Assembly: GCF_024584515.1 (NCBI RefSeq)
Contig: NZ_CP102173.1
Location: 2,666,001 to 2,730,000, forward strand
Source of the DNA: Aeromicrobium wangtongii
Lineage (GTDB): Bacteria > Actinomycetota > Actinomycetes > Propionibacteriales > Nocardioidaceae
Direction: 5' to 3'
Length of the DNA stretch: 64,000 nt
This document shows, piece after piece, positions 1 to 11,477 of the stretch; the stretch's first letter is position 1; each line of letters opens with the position of its first letter. The translations under genes and the position numbers were made by a program. The notes beneath the pieces are model-generated. The model ran no database searches. It was given only the letters and a program-made list of their open reading frames with translations, and was not told the origin of the DNA.

Positions 1-1335
1 CTCGTCGACGGCACCCTGGTCACGCTGCTCGCGCCACTGCTGCACGTCGGCGATGGCATTGGCCTCCGCCTGCGGATCGGCGGTCATGATCGCGGTGTCC
101 AGATCGGCGGTCAGCGGGGACGGCTCGGTCTCGACATAGGAGTTGACGCCCACGACCAACAGGTCACCGGCCTCGATCTTGGCCCGGCGCTCGGAGTGCG
201 AGCCGACGAGCGCCTGCTTCATGTAGCCGGACTCGACGGCCGCGACGGCGCCACCCATGGCCTGCACCCGGTCCATCTCGGCCTTGGCGCCCTCGCACAG
301 CTCGGCGACCTTGGCCTCGATGACGACCGAGCCCTCGAAGATGTCGTCGTACTCCAGCAGGTCGGACTCGAAGGCCAGCACCTGCTGCAGGCGCAGCGAC
401 CACTGCTGGTCCCACGGACGCGGCAGGCCGAGGGCCTCGTTCCAGGCCGGGAGCTGCACCGCGCGGGCGCGGGCGTCCTTGCTGAGCGTGACTCCCAGCA
501 TCTCCAGCACGATGCGCTGGACGTTGTTCTCGGGCTGCGCCTCGGTCAGGCCCAGGGAGTTGACCTGGACGCCGTAGCGGAAGCGGCGCATCTTCGGGTC
601 CTGCACGCCGTAGCGCTCGCGGGTGATCTCCTCCCACAGGCGCCCGAAGGCGCGCATCTTGCAGGTCTCCTCGACGAAGCGGACGCCGGCGTTGACGAAG
701 AACGAGATGCGGCCGACGACCTTCTCGAACTCCTCCTGCGGCACCTGCCCGGAGTCGCGCACCGAGTCGAGCACGGCGATCGCCGTGCTGAGGGCGTAGG
801 CGAGCTCCTGCGTCGGGGTCGCTCCGGCCTCCTGCAGGTGATAGCTGCAGATGTTCAGCGGGTTCCACTTGGGGATCGTGCTGACGGTGTACGCGATCAT
901 GTCGGTCGTCAGCCGCAGCGACGGGGCCGGCCCGAACACGTACGTGCCGCGGGACAGGTACTCCTTGATGATGTCGTTCTGGGTCGTGCCCGACAGCAGC
1001 GCCGGATCGACACCCTGCTCCTCGGCCGCGACCTGGTACATCGCCAGCAGCCACATCGCCGTGGCGTTGATGGTCATCGAGGTGTTCATGGTGTCCAGGG
1101 GGATGTCCTGGAACAGACGCCGCATCGCGCCCAGGTGCGGGATCGGGACGCCGACCTTGCCGACCTCTCCCCTGCTGAGCTCGTGATCGGGGTCGTAACC
1201 CGTCTGTGTCGGCAGGTCGAAGGCGACCGAGAGACCGGTCTGACCCTTCGCCAGATTGCGCCGGTACAGAGCATTCGACTCGGCAGCGGAGCTGTGACCG
1301 GCATATGTGCGCATCACCCAGGGCTTGTCAGGCAT
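1..1335 (-). CDS. meaA: MeaA-type adenosylcobalamin-dependent acyl-CoA mutase (ethylmalonyl-CoA mutase family), 3' end outside window
   Basis: The first 445 codons are present, reading in from ATG at 1335 and leaving the window without a stop. They form the methylmalonyl-CoA mutase-family TIM barrel: RTYAGHSS (residues 9-16), a TGLSVAFDLPTQTGYDPDH block (about 33-51), TTQNDIIKEYLSRG (117-130) and ICSYHLQEAGATP (162-174). The sequence closely resembles the 'MeaA' proteins of Streptomyces, which are about 670 residues long, so the C-terminal B12-binding domain should lie beyond base 1. MeaA proteins isomerise ethylmalonyl-CoA to methylsuccinyl-CoA; closely related actinobacterial mutases may use other branched acyl-CoAs, so the substrate is inferred. 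The neighbouring divergent gene makes the cofactor, adenosylcobalamin. A TAACCT hexamer ends 7 nt before the ATG, suggesting a leaderless mRNA. Confidence 0.9.
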   Translation of the reverse strand, partial: MPDKPWVMRTYAGHSSAAESNALYRRNLAKGQTGLSVAFDLPTQTGYDPDHELSRGEVGKVGVPIPHLGAMRRLFQDIPLDTMNTSMTINATAMWLLAMYQVAAEEQGVDPALLSGTTQNDIIKEYLSRGTYVFGPAPSLRLTTDMIAYTVSTIPKWNPLNICSYHLQEAGATPTQELAYALSTAIAVLDSVRDSGQVPQEEFEKVVGRISFFVNAGVRFVEETCKMRAFGRLWEEITRERYGVQDPKMRRFRYGVQVNSLGLTEAQPENNVQRIVLEMLGVTLSKDARARAVQLPAWNEALGLPRPWDQQWSLRLQQVLAFESDLLEYDDIFEGSVVIEAKVAELCEGAKAEMDRVQAMGGAVAAVESGYMKQALVGSHSERRAKIEAGDLLVVGVNSYVETEPSPLTADLDTAIMTADPQAEANAIADVQQWREQRDQGAVDE

Positions 1336-1341
1336 GCGGGT

Positions 1342-1363
1342 CAGGTTACCTGTCCGTAACCTG
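1342..1363. promoter_or_regulatory. Inverted repeat over the meaA promoter (possible operator)
   Basis: CAGGTTAC (1342-1349) and GTAACCTG (1356-1363) form a perfect 8-bp inverted repeat with a 6-bp spacer. The left arm contains the minus-strand -10 hexamer TAACCT (1348-1343), which ends 7 nt before the meaA ATG. A regulator bound here would cover the -10 element. Which regulator is unknown. Confidence 0.5.
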
Positions 1364-1441
1364 CCACGGCGAGACTGCGGCGCGGATCACATGCACGTCC
1401 TGCTCGCACCCGCCCCGGCCGCGAGCAGGACGCGGCGCCTC

Positions 1442-1447
1442 TACACT
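1442..1447 (+). promoter_or_regulatory. -10 hexamer TACACT, leaderless start of the adenosyltransferase gene
   Basis: TACACT ends 7 nt before ATG 1455, and no Shine-Dalgarno sequence precedes that ATG. This is the usual geometry of actinobacterial leaderless transcripts, and it supports 1455 as the start. Confidence 0.6.
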
Positions 1448-1454
1448 CCAGTCC

Positions 1455-2027
1455 ATGGTGAACCTGACGCGTATCTACACCCGCACCGGCGACGACGGCA
1501 CGACGAACCTGGGCGACATGAGCAAGACCAGCAAGCTGGACCTGCGCATCGCCGCCTACGCCGACGTCGACGAGGCCAATGCGCAGATCGGCTTCGCGAT
1601 CTCGCTCGGCACGCTCGACCCGGACGTCGTGGCCATCCTGACCCACATCCAGAACGACCTGTTCGACGTCGGGGCCGATCTGTCGTGCCCCGTGGTCAAG
1701 AACCCGGAGTATCCGCCTCTGCGGGTCGAGACCGACTACATCGACCGCCTCGAGGCGTGGTGCGATCACTACAACGAGCAGGTGCCGAAGCTGCGTTCGT
1801 TCATCCTGCGCGGGGGGACGCCCGCTGCCGCGGCCGTCCACATTGCGTGCACGGTGACACGCCGTGCCGAACGATCAGCCTGGGCGGCGATCGAGCAGCA
1901 CGGCGAAACCATGAACATCCTCACCGCCAAGTACCTCAACCGGCTCAGCGACCTGCTGTTCATCCTGGGCCGTCACGCCAATCGTGAGACGGGCGATGTG
2001 CTGTGGGTGCCGGGCGGCGAGCGCTGA
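1455..2027 (+). CDS. Cob(I)yrinic acid a,c-diamide adenosyltransferase, PduO type
   Basis: This 190-residue protein transfers the adenosyl group of ATP to cob(I)alamin to make adenosylcobalamin. The PduO-family N-terminal ATP motif TRTGDDGTTNLGD lies at residues 9-21, and the family's arginine-rich helix appears as CTVTRRAERSAW near residue 135. Length is normal for the single-domain family. The gene is divergent from the AdoCbl-dependent mutase, so enzyme and cofactor supply sit side by side. Reading frames opening further upstream lack family sequence, and the leaderless -10 box fixes the start at 1455. It ends 3 bp from the convergent stop of the small secreted-protein gene. Confidence 0.93.
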   Translation: MVNLTRIYTRTGDDGTTNLGDMSKTSKLDLRIAAYADVDEANAQIGFAISLGTLDPDVVAILTHIQNDLFDVGADLSCPVVKNPEYPPLRVETDYIDRLEAWCDHYNEQVPKLRSFILRGGTPAAAAVHIACTVTRRAERSAWAAIEQHGETMNILTAKYLNRLSDLLFILGRHANRETGDVLWVPGGER

Positions 2028-2030
2028 GGA

Positions 2031-2267
2031 TCAGTCCCAGTCGATGCGCAGCGTCGAGACGCCGCCGCCGATCGGCTTGGGGGCATCCCAGTCGATGGCC
2101 TTGCTCGGCTTGGCCGGCTTGGGCGCGTCCCAGTCGATGATCTTGGCCTTCTTGACCTTCTGAACCTTGGCCGAGACCGAGTCACTGGCCGGGGCGGCAG
2201 AAGCTGCGGGAACCACTCCGAAAAACGCGACGGACGATACGAAAACTCCGACGACAAGACGCTTCAT
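2031..2267 (-). CDS. Small secreted protein with three IDWD repeats, unknown function
   Basis: This 78-residue protein has a clear signal peptide: MKR, a hydrophobic core to about residue 20, and an AASA cleavage motif after residue 24. The predicted mature part is 54 residues. It has a lysine-rich stretch followed by IDWD at residues 44-47, 58-61 and 75-78, the last being the exact C-terminus; two copies continue as IDWDAPKP. I do not recognise the family. The ATG at 2267 is chosen because the signal peptide begins there and an AAAGGTGA purine stretch lies upstream; the frame can be extended to 2357 but that part is not protein-like. A consensus-type promoter (TTGACG-17-CACAAT) lies upstream, so it is probably expressed independently of DUF2550. 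Confidence 0.72.
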   Translation of the reverse strand: MKRLVVGVFVSSVAFFGVVPAASAAPASDSVSAKVQKVKKAKIIDWDAPKPAKPSKAIDWDAPKPIGGGVSTLRIDWD

Positions 2268-2324
2268 CACTGCGGTCACCTTTGGTCCGGGGGGAACGGG
2301 CCGAGACCCGAAGAATGTCCCATG

Positions 2325-2353
2325 ATTGTGCCCGCCCCCGGGGCCGGCGTCAA
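2325..2353 (-). promoter_or_regulatory. Housekeeping-type promoter of the IDWD-repeat protein
   Basis: On the minus strand TTGACG (2353-2348) and CACAAT (2330-2325) are separated by 17 bp. The implied transcript has a leader of roughly 50 nt before ATG 2267. GACAACGT / ACGTTGTC (2363-2370 and 2378-2385), an 8-bp inverted repeat, lies just upstream inside the last codons of the DUF2550 gene. Confidence 0.5.
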
Positions 2354-2359
2354 TCAATT

Positions 2360-2806
2360 TCAGACAACGTTGTTGACACGTTGTCCAGGCGGGGACGACT
2401 CGAGCCAGGACAGCAGCCCGGTGAGCGCGTTGGGGCTCATCGCGAGCTGCTTGACCCCCACCGGGTTCTCGGTGCTCACGATCAGGTGACCGGGGTGGAT
2501 CGCGTGCACCTCGTCGCCGACCGGGTCACGCCTGCCATCGATCTGCACCTCACCGCGGGTGAAGCGGTACCGCGGACGCCACGACAGCGAGAACGTGCGG
2601 AACCAGCACAGCTCGGTGTCGCCGTAGACCGCCAGGCCGTGCATCCAGCCCTTGGCCTGGGCCTCGCTGCTGCGCGTCACGCTCATGTCGAAGGTGCCGC
2701 CGGCGCGGGCGATCACTCGCCCGCGCACCAGCAGCCCCACGAGAAGCAGCACCAAGAGGACCACGACGAACAGCAGGGAGTCGACCATCCACCACCACAG
2801 CGGCAC
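2360..2806 (-). CDS. DUF2550 family membrane protein
   Basis: This 148-residue protein has one N-terminal transmembrane segment (about residues 8-27, very rich in L and V), then a soluble domain with the DUF2550 landmarks GTFDMSV, WMHGLAVY and FTRGEVQI. The family is typical of actinobacteria and is usually found directly downstream of atpC, as here (30 bp). Its function is not established; position suggests a membrane role linked to ATP synthase expression, but that is inference. Translation most likely starts at GTG 2806, preceded by GGAGG with 7-nt spacing. The last codons contain an 8-bp inverted repeat. Confidence 0.85.
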   Translation of the reverse strand: MPLWWWMVDSLLFVVVLLVLLLVGLLVRGRVIARAGGTFDMSVTRSSEAQAKGWMHGLAVYGDTELCWFRTFSLSWRPRYRFTRGEVQIDGRRDPVGDEVHAIHPGHLIVSTENPVGVKQLAMSPNALTGLLSWLESSPPGQRVNNVV

Positions 2807-2836
2807 GGCAAACCCTCCTCAGCCAGACCCCGAGTC

Positions 2837-3225
2837 CTAGGACGTCTTGTCGACGAGACGCAGCTTGGCCTCGGCGCGACGCACGGCGGCGTCGTCATCG
2901 TCGGCGCGGGCAGCGTCCAGGTCGGCCTTGACCGCCGCGGCGTCGATCTCCGAGGCGAGGAAAGCGTCCTCGCTCAGGATCGACACGTGGTTGTCCGAGA
3001 CCGACAAGAACCCCTCATCGACCGCTGCACGAACCGTCTCGCCGTCCAGCGGCCTGATCTCGACGACGCCGGCGACCAGCAGGGACAGCAGCGGAGCGTG
3101 CCCGGGCAGGATGCCCAGGTCGCCCGACACCGTCCGCGCCAGCACCTCGCCGGCCTGGCCCGACCACACGACGCGGTCGGCGGCCACGAGCTCGACCTGG
3201 ATGGCCTTGCTTGCATCGTTCGCCA

Positions 3226-3226
<1 letters not shown>
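2837..3226 (-). CDS. atpC: F1Fo ATP synthase epsilon subunit
   Basis: This 129-residue epsilon subunit belongs to the central stalk of F1 and regulates ATP hydrolysis. The N-terminal beta-sandwich shows the family block GDLGILPGHAPLLS (about residues 35-48), and the C-terminal helical hairpin ends in RAEAKLRLVDKTS. The start at 3226 overlaps the atpD stop (TGATG), so the two are translationally coupled; the frame runs further upstream but only as atpD coding sequence. It is the last atp gene of the operon and is followed by DUF2550. Confidence 0.96.
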
Positions 3227-5618
<2,392 letters not shown>

Positions 5619-5620
5619 CG

Positions 5621-7261
5621 TCAGCCCCGCTTCTGCTTGACGATCTGCTCCTGCGAGACCTCGTCGTCAGTCAGCGGCTCGAACTCTTCGTGCCCGGCCT
5701 TGATCGAGTGACCCTCGGAGGTCTCGAACTGATCGGTGAACGAGTCGTACGCAGCCTCGAGAGCCTGCTTGTTGTCGTCCTCGAACTTGCCGGTCTCACG
5801 GATGGCAGCCAGCACATCGCTGTGCGAACGCTTCAGGTAGTCCAGGAACTCGGACTCGAAGCGGGAGATGTCCTCGACGGGGACGGCGTCGAGCTTGCCC
5901 GTCGAAGCGGCCCAGATCGAGACGACCTGGTGCTCGACCGGGAACGGCGCGTACTGACCCTGCTTGAACAGCTCCATGATGCGCTGACCACGGGCGAGCT
6001 GCTGCTTGGACGCGGCGTCGAGGTCGGACGCGAACATCGCGAACGCCTCCATGGCCCGGTACTGGGCCAGCTCGACCTTGAGCGAACCGGTGACGGCCTT
6101 CATCGACTTCTGCATCGCGGCGCCACCGACGCGCGACACCGAGATGCCGACGTCGACGGCGGGACGCTGGTTGGCGTTGAACAGGTCCGACTGCAAGAAG
6201 ATCTGGCCGTCGGTGATCGAGATGACGTTGGTCGGGATGTACGCCGAGACGTCATTGGCCTTGGTCTCGATGATCGGCAGGCCGGTCATCGAGCCCGCAC
6301 CCAGCTCGTCGCTGAGCTTCGCGCAACGCTCGAGCAGCCGCGAGTGCAGGTAGAAGACGTCACCCGGGTAGGCCTCGCGGCCCGGCGGACGACGCAGCAG
6401 CAGCGACACGGCGCGGTATGCCTCGGCCTGCTTGGACAGGTCGTCGAACACGATCAGAACGTGCTTGCCCGCGTACATCCACTCCTGGCCGATGGCCGAG
6501 CCGGTGTAGGGGGCGAGGTACTTGAAGCCGGCCGAGTCCGAGGCGGGAGCCGCGACGATCGTCGTGTACTCCAGCGCGCCGGCCTCTTCGAGGGCGCCAC
6601 GCACGGCAGCGATGGTCGAGCCCTTCTGACCGATCGCGACGTAGATGCAGCGGACCTGCTTGGTCGGATCGCCCGACTCCCAGAAGGCCTTCTGGTTGAT
6701 GATCGTGTCGATCGCGATCGCGGTCTTGCCGGTCTGGCGGTCGCCGATGATCAGCTGACGCTGGCCACGGCCGATCGGGGTCAGCGAGTCGATCGCCTTC
6801 AGGCCCGTCATCATCGGCTCGTGCACGCTCTTGCGCTGCATGACGTTGGGCGCCTGGAGCTCCAGGGCGCGACGCTTGTCGGTCTTGATCTCGCCGAGAC
6901 CGTCGATGGGCGTGCCCAGCGGGTCGACGACACGACCCAGGTAGGCGTCGCCCACGGGGACCGAGAGGACCTCGCCCGTGCGACGGACGGTCTGTCCCTC
7001 TTCGATGCCGGAGAACTCACCCAGGATGACGACACCGATCTCGCGGACGTCCAGGTTGAGCGCGAGGCCCAGCGTGCCGTCCTCGAACTCGAGGAGCTCG
7101 TTGGCCATGGCCGAGGGAAGCCCCTCGACGCGGGCGATGCCGTCACCGGCACTCGCCACGATGCCGACCTCTTCGGTCGATGCAGCGCTGGGCTTGTAGT
7201 CGGCCACGAACTTCTGCAATGCGTCGCGGATCTCGTCCGGACGGATCGTGAGTTCCGCCAT
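5621..7261 (-). CDS. atpA: F1Fo ATP synthase alpha subunit
   Basis: The 546-residue non-catalytic nucleotide-binding subunit of F1. The P-loop [13 protein letters not shown], the [11 protein letters not shown] segment and the [10 protein letters not shown]-type signature (here [10 protein letters not shown]) are visible. The start at ATG 7261 gives the family N-terminus [18 protein letters not shown]; upstream sequence in the same frame is atpH coding region or spacer. The long C-terminal tail, charged and ending KQKRG, is typical of actinobacteria. Confidence 0.97.
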   Translation of the reverse strand: MAELTIRPDEIRDALQKFVADYKPSAASTEEVGIVASAGDGIARVEGLPSAMANELLEFEDGTLGLALNLDVREIGVVILGEFSGIEEGQTVRRTGEVLSVPVGDAYLGRVVDPLGTPIDGLGEIKTDKRRALELQAPNVMQRKSVHEPMMTGLKAIDSLTPIGRGQRQLIIGDRQTGKTAIAIDTIINQKAFWESGDPTKQVRCIYVAIGQKGSTIAAVRGALEEAGALEYTTIVAAPASDSAGFKYLAPYTGSAIGQEWMYAGKHVLIVFDDLSKQAEAYRAVSLLLRRPPGREAYPGDVFYLHSRLLERCAKLSDELGAGSMTGLPIIETKANDVSAYIPTNVISITDGQIFLQSDLFNANQRPAVDVGISVSRVGGAAMQKSMKAVTGSLKVELAQYRAMEAFAMFASDLDAASKQQLARGQRIMELFKQGQYAPFPVEHQVVSIWAASTGKLDAVPVEDISRFESEFLDYLKRSHSDVLAAIRETGKFEDDNKQALEAAYDSFTDQFETSEGHSIKAGHEEFEPLTDDEVSQEQIVKQKRG

Positions 7262-7313
7262 GTGTCTGCCTGCCTTCTTGGATTTGGAGAAAGTGCTGTC
7301 GGGGAGAGTGTTA

Positions 7314-8114
7314 CTAGCCTGCAAGGCGCCGGCGGGCGATCTCAAGGCGAGTGGACATGGAGCCATCGACGACCTCTCCGGCGACGGAGACGGTGATGCC
7401 TCCGATGACCGCGGGGTCGATGACGATGTTCAGGTGGACGTCGCGTCCGTACTTCGCGGCCAGCGCGGCCGCCAGACGGTCTTCCTCGCTGGCGTCGAGC
7501 GCCGTGGCGACCCGCACCTCGGCGAGCAGCCGGTTGCCACGAGCCGCTGCCGTCTCGGCGAACGCAGTCAGCGCCCGCTCGAACGAACCGGTCCGTGCCG
7601 CGACGGCCTGACGGGTGAGCGCCAGCGTGGTGCCCGTGACCTTGTCGCCGAGCAGGTCGTCCAGCAGCTGCGCCTTGGCCGCCACGGGCTGCGCCCGGTC
7701 GGAGACGGTCTGGCGCAGCTCGCCGTCGGACCGCACCAGGCGGCCCACCTCGAACAGCTCGGTCTCGACCGCGCTGAGCTCGCCGGCGGCGTCAGCCGCA
7801 GCGACCAGCGCGGTCACGCCGGCCAGCTCCAGGCCATCGCTCATGTCGCGACCCGATGCCCAGCGCGCGGCGGCCGCGATCTGGACGATCTTGGCCGTGT
7901 CCGGGCTGACCCGCGGGCCGAAGACCTGCTGGGCCAGTCCGGCCCGGGCCGGCTCCTCGGTGGACGGGTCGGTCAGGACCCGCCGCAGGACCGGGTTCTG
8001 GTCGAGCACGGCGACGACGCCGAACAGCTCGCCGCCGAGGTCACCCAATCCGGACGTGACCGCACCGACGGCGGCCAGGACCTCGTCGAGAGACTTCGCA
8101 GAAATGCCTCGCAT
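7314..8114 (-). CDS. atpH: F1Fo ATP synthase delta subunit
   Basis: The 266-residue peripheral-stalk subunit joins the top of F1 to the b subunits. It is longer than the roughly 180 residues of proteobacterial delta, as is common in actinobacteria. The C-terminal family motif appears as [21 protein letters not shown], near the end. Its ATG (8114) overlaps the atpF stop by one base (TGATG), indicating coupled translation. Confidence 0.95.
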   Translation of the reverse strand: MRGISAKSLDEVLAAVGAVTSGLGDLGGELFGVVAVLDQNPVLRRVLTDPSTEEPARAGLAQQVFGPRVSPDTAKIVQIAAAARWASGRDMSDGLELAGVTALVAAADAAGELSAVETELFEVGRLVRSDGELRQTVSDRAQPVAAKAQLLDDLLGDKVTGTTLALTRQAVAARTGSFERALTAFAETAAARGNRLLAEVRVATALDASEEDRLAAALAAKYGRDVHLNIVIDPAVIGGITVSVAGEVVDGSMSTRLEIARRRLAG

Positions 8115-8653
8115 CAGTTCGCCGACTCCTCGAGCTCGGCGATGAACCGCTCGACCGTGCGCTTCTGGGCCGCGGAGTCGTCGAGAACCTCGCCGACGAT
8201 GCGACCCGCGAGTGCGGTGGCCATGGATCCGACCTCACCCTTGAGCTGCGCGAGGACCTGAGCACGCTCGGCCTCGACCTGCGCGTGCGCGGTCGAGGTG
8301 ATGCGCTCGGCCTCGGCCTGGGCCTGGGCGCGCAGCTCGATGATGATCTGCGTCCCCTGCTCCTTGGCCTCCTCGCGGATGGCGGCAGCTTCCTGACGCG
8401 CTCCCGCGAGCTGGGCGGTGTACTCCTCGAGGGCGGCCTTGGCTTCCTTCTGGGCAGCCTGAGCCTCCTCGATGCCACCCTCGATGGCAGCGGTGCGTGC
8501 GGCGTACGCCTTCTCGAAGTTCGGGACGACGTACTTCCAGACCGCGAACACCACGATCGCGAAGACGACCAGGCCGAGGACCAGCTCGCTCCATTCAACC
8601 GCGAGCGGGCTGTGCTCTTCACCCTCGGCAGAGGCGAGCAGTGTCGTAAACAT
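8114..8653 (-). CDS. atpF: F1Fo ATP synthase b subunit
   Basis: The 179-residue membrane-anchored peripheral-stalk subunit. One transmembrane helix (about residues 21-45) is followed by a long alanine- and glutamate-rich coiled coil with typical EAQAAQKEAKAALEEY periodicity. CAGGAA lies 7 nt before ATG 8653. The gene sits between atpE and atpH. Confidence 0.96.
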   Translation of the reverse strand: MFTTLLASAEGEEHSPLAVEWSELVLGLVVFAIVVFAVWKYVVPNFEKAYAARTAAIEGGIEEAQAAQKEAKAALEEYTAQLAGARQEAAAIREEAKEQGTQIIIELRAQAQAEAERITSTAHAQVEAERAQVLAQLKGEVGSMATALAGRIVGEVLDDSAAQKRTVERFIAELEESAN

Positions 8654-8676
8654 GGCGATTCCTGTCGGCTACTGGA

Positions 8677-8880
8677 TCAAAGAACGAATGCGAGGGCGAT
8701 GCCGATGATGGCCAGTGCCTCCGCGAGGGCGAAGCCCAGAATGGCAATTGCCTGCAGGCGAGCCTGCGCCTCGGGCTGACGCGCGACGCCGTTGATGTAG
8801 GCGGCGAAGATCAGGCCGATGCCGATGCCGGGGCCAACTGCAGCCAGGCCGTAGCCGATCATGTTGAGGTTGCCGTCCAC
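8677..8880 (-). CDS. atpE: F1Fo ATP synthase c subunit
   Basis: The 67-residue proteolipid of the rotor ring has two transmembrane helices joined by the polar loop ARQPEAQ (33-39). The proton-binding carboxylate is Glu54, in [10 protein letters not shown]. The start is GTG 8880, with AAAGGA seven bases upstream; a longer reading from 8985 would add about 35 residues that do not belong to the family. The glycine-rich first helix (GPGIGIG) is intact. Confidence 0.96.
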   Translation of the reverse strand: MDGNLNMIGYGLAAVGPGIGIGLIFAAYINGVARQPEAQARLQAIAILGFALAEALAIIGIALAFVL

Positions 8881-8956
8881 GGCAATTCCTTTCGTTGTGA
8901 CGCAAGAGACGCGTCGGTGTTGGGACGTATGAAGTTGTGGGTATGGGGGCTGCCGG

Positions 8957-9757
8957 TCAGTGCTCGTCGGCGAGCGCGCCGCCAATGTACATCGCGGTGA
9001 GCAGCGTGAAGACGTATGCCTGCAGGAACATGACCAGCAGCTCGAGGAAGCTCACGAGGATGCCGAGGACGAACGACAGGACGCCGACGGGGGCGTACGC
9101 GAGCTTGTCGGACTCGAAGATGAGGTAGGCCGCACCGGTCGAGAACAGGATCAGCAGCAGGTGGCCGGCGAACATGTTGGCGAACAGACGAAGAGCCAGC
9201 GTGGCGGGCCGCACGATGATGTTGGACAAGAACTCCAGCGGGATCAGCAGGACCAGGATCGGGCCCTTCATGCCACCGGGGACGGTCTGGCGGCGCAGGT
9301 AGCCGAAGAATCCGAACCGTGCGATGCCGACTCCGTTGTAGATCAGCCAGGTCAGCGCCGCGAGGCCGTAGACGTAGCTGATGCGCGAGAACGTCGGGAA
9401 CTGCAGGAACGGGATCACGCCGTAGTAGTTGTTCACGAAGACGAACAGGAACAACGAGAACAGGTACGGCACGAACTTCATGAAGTCCTGCGTGCCGATC
9501 GAGTCACGGGCGATGCCGTTGCGGACGAAGCCGTAGACGGCCTCGCCGGCGAACTGCAGGCGGCCGGGGACCACCGCGGCCGGGCGGGCCATGACATAGG
9601 TGACGGCGATGATCAAGATGCCGGACAGGACGATCAGGAGCATCGACTTGGTGACGTCGAGGCCACCGATGCTGAACGCGGGCGGGAGCTGGAAGTTGCC
9701 CGGGCCCGGGGCGGTGAAGCCTTCGGCTACGAAAGTCAGCGATGCTGCGGTCGTCAC
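8957..9757 (-). CDS. atpB: F1Fo ATP synthase a subunit
   Basis: The 266-residue stator membrane subunit carries the proton half-channels. It has five to six hydrophobic helices and the conserved arginine segment in [22 protein letters not shown] 9757 is reported because GAAGGG precedes it by 7 nt; ATG 9763 two codons upstream is the alternative but sits only one base from the same purine stretch. This is the first of the eight ATP synthase subunit genes and follows the atpI-like gene after a 180-bp gap. Confidence 0.95.
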   Translation of the reverse strand: MTTAASLTFVAEGFTAPGPGNFQLPPAFSIGGLDVTKSMLLIVLSGILIIAVTYVMARPAAVVPGRLQFAGEAVYGFVRNGIARDSIGTQDFMKFVPYLFSLFLFVFVNNYYGVIPFLQFPTFSRISYVYGLAALTWLIYNGVGIARFGFFGYLRRQTVPGGMKGPILVLLIPLEFLSNIIVRPATLALRLFANMFAGHLLLILFSTGAAYLIFESDKLAYAPVGVLSFVLGILVSFLELLVMFLQAYVFTLLTAMYIGGALADEH

Positions 9758-9923
9758 GTACATACCCTTCAGATGGCGCGGTCACTAGTCGGTGCGGCTA
9801 CGGCCTGCGTCATGCTCTGCGGAACCGGCGGTTCCGCTGGCGTCAGTGCCCGCGGTGCCGTCTGATGCCACAAGGGACGTGACTCCTCGACCAGGTCTTG
9901 GTTGTTCCCGTCCTTGCGCGCTT

Positions 9924-9929
9924 AGGTTA
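9924..9929 (-). promoter_or_regulatory. Candidate -10 element of the atpB-atpC operon
   Basis: The 180-bp gap between the atpI-like gene and atpB contains TAACCT on the minus strand and a hairpin, GCGGAACC-N3-GGTTCCGC, near 9818-9836. I see no convincing -35 element. The site is offered as the best available promoter candidate for the structural atp genes. Confidence 0.3.
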
Positions 9930-9937
9930 TCAGGCCC

Positions 9938-10342
9938 TCAGCGTTCGGTGTCGTCCAGGTCGTAAGTGGGAATTCTGGTCCGCTTGGACGCCCGTATCTG
10001 CAGGAAGGTCCACGCCAGCGTGGCGACGATGACGGTGCCTCCCAAGGACCGGTCGTCCAGGTGCGCCCCCAGTCCGTCCCGGTCGAACAGCACCGTGAAC
10101 AGGGCGAGCAGTGCGATCACCTTGGTCAGGAAGAACATCATGGCGACCAGCAAGGACAGGTGCGGGCTGACCTTGGTGATCGGCCCGAGTGCCGCTGGGC
10201 TCGAGACGAAGAACAGGCAGACGATGGCTCCGCCGACCAGGGCGCCGGCGACTCCGTCACCGCCCTCGATCAGGCCGGCCACGACGGCACACAGGGCGGT
10301 CACGACCAGGGTCGGCAGCACCACGGTGCGCAGCGTGGTCAT
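9938..10342 (-). CDS. AtpI-like small membrane protein
   Basis: This 134-residue protein has four predicted transmembrane segments (about residues 5-25, 31-50, 60-82 and 100-117) and a short polar C-terminus. Size, topology and position between wecA and atpB match the 'ATP synthase protein I'-like proteins of actinobacteria, which are thought to help c-ring assembly or ion uptake. Sequence conservation in this family is weak, so the assignment rests mainly on context. Confidence 0.75.
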   Translation of the reverse strand: MTTLRTVVLPTLVVTALCAVVAGLIEGGDGVAGALVGGAIVCLFFVSSPAALGPITKVSPHLSLLVAMMFFLTKVIALLALFTVLFDRDGLGAHLDDRSLGGTVIVATLAWTFLQIRASKRTRIPTYDLDDTER

Positions 10343-10355
10343 CGGTGGTCCTCGT

Positions 10356-11477
10356 TCATGACCAGACCTTCTCTTCGAGCTTGGGGAGCAGGAACACCGC
10401 TGCGACGGTCAGGACCGCCAGCGCGCCGAATCCGGCGATCGACTGCCAGCCGCTGAACAGGCTGATGACGACGCTGCCGAAGGCCACGAGTCCCGCGAAG
10501 GTGTACATCAGCAGGACCGCGCGCCGGTGCGAGTGGCCGATCTCCAGCAGGCGGTGGTGGATGTGCATCTTGTCCGGGCTGAACGGTGAGCGCCCCGCAC
10601 GGGTGCGCCGGACGACCGCCAGCGCCAGGTCGACGAACGGGACCAGCAGGATCGTGAACGGCAGGATCAGCGGCAGCAGGGTTGGCAGGAAGCTCCGCTC
10701 GGCTCCCCCGATGCCCTCGGAGATCGCGGTCGCCGGGAACTGACCGGTCAGGCTGATCGACGAGCAGGCCAGCACGAAGCCGATCAGCATCGAGCCGGAG
10801 TCGCCGATGAACATCCGCGCGGGAAAGAAGTTGTGCGGCAGGATGCCGATGCACGCGCCGGCCAGCGCCGCCGTGAGGAGCGCGGCCGCGATCGCGCGGG
10901 TCTCGCCGTTCTCGACCGCCAGGACGAAGGCGTAGGCGAAGAAGGCCACCGCGCCGATCGCGACCATGCCCGCGGCGAGGCCATCGAGCCCGTCGACGAA
11001 GTTGACCGCATTGGCGGTGCCCACGATCAGCAGGACCGTGAAGATCAGGGCCTGCGCCTGGTCGAGCCCGATGTAGTTGCCGTACAGCGGCAGGTAGACG
11101 AACTGCACGCCCTGCGCGACCACGATGATGCCGGCCAGCACCTGGCCGGCGAACTTGCTGAGCGCGTCGAGCTCGAACAGATCGTCCACGATGCCGACGA
11201 TGCAGATGACCGTGCCGCCCAGCAGCACCGCCCGGACGTCCTTGAAGACGCCGTCGTCGGCGAGCGACAGGAAGGGCAGGCTCATGGCGACGACCGAGGC
11301 GGCGAGGATCCCACCGAGCATCGCCGGACCGCCGAAGTAGGGGGTGGGGATCGCGTGCACATCGCGGTCGCGGACCCGCGCGACCGCCCCGAAGTGGTGG
11401 GCGGCCTGGCGCGCGATGGACGCCAGCAGGTACGTCACGCCCAGGGCGACGCCGAAGACGACGAGGTACTCGCGCAC
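10356..11477 (-). CDS. WecA/TagO/MraY-family undecaprenyl-phosphate sugar-1-phosphate transferase
   Basis: This 373-residue polytopic enzyme has about 11 membrane segments. The family's metal-binding motifs are visible: GIVDDLFELD, NFVDGLDGLAAG (near residue 170) and FIGDSGSMLIGF, plus the histidine motif KMHIHHRLLEIGHSHRRA near the C-terminus. It transfers a UDP-sugar phosphate (probably GlcNAc-1-P) to undecaprenyl phosphate, the first step of a cell-wall polymer. GTG 11477 shares a base with the tsaC stop (TAGTG). tsaC-wecA-atpI is a common actinobacterial gene order. Confidence 0.93.
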   Translation of the reverse strand: MREYLVVFGVALGVTYLLASIARQAAHHFGAVARVRDRDVHAIPTPYFGGPAMLGGILAASVVAMSLPFLSLADDGVFKDVRAVLLGGTVICIVGIVDDLFELDALSKFAGQVLAGIIVVAQGVQFVYLPLYGNYIGLDQAQALIFTVLLIVGTANAVNFVDGLDGLAAGMVAIGAVAFFAYAFVLAVENGETRAIAAALLTAALAGACIGILPHNFFPARMFIGDSGSMLIGFVLACSSISLTGQFPATAISEGIGGAERSFLPTLLPLILPFTILLVPFVDLALAVVRRTRAGRSPFSPDKMHIHHRLLEIGHSHRRAVLLMYTFAGLVAFGSVVISLFSGWQSIAGFGALAVLTVAAVFLLPKLEEKVWS

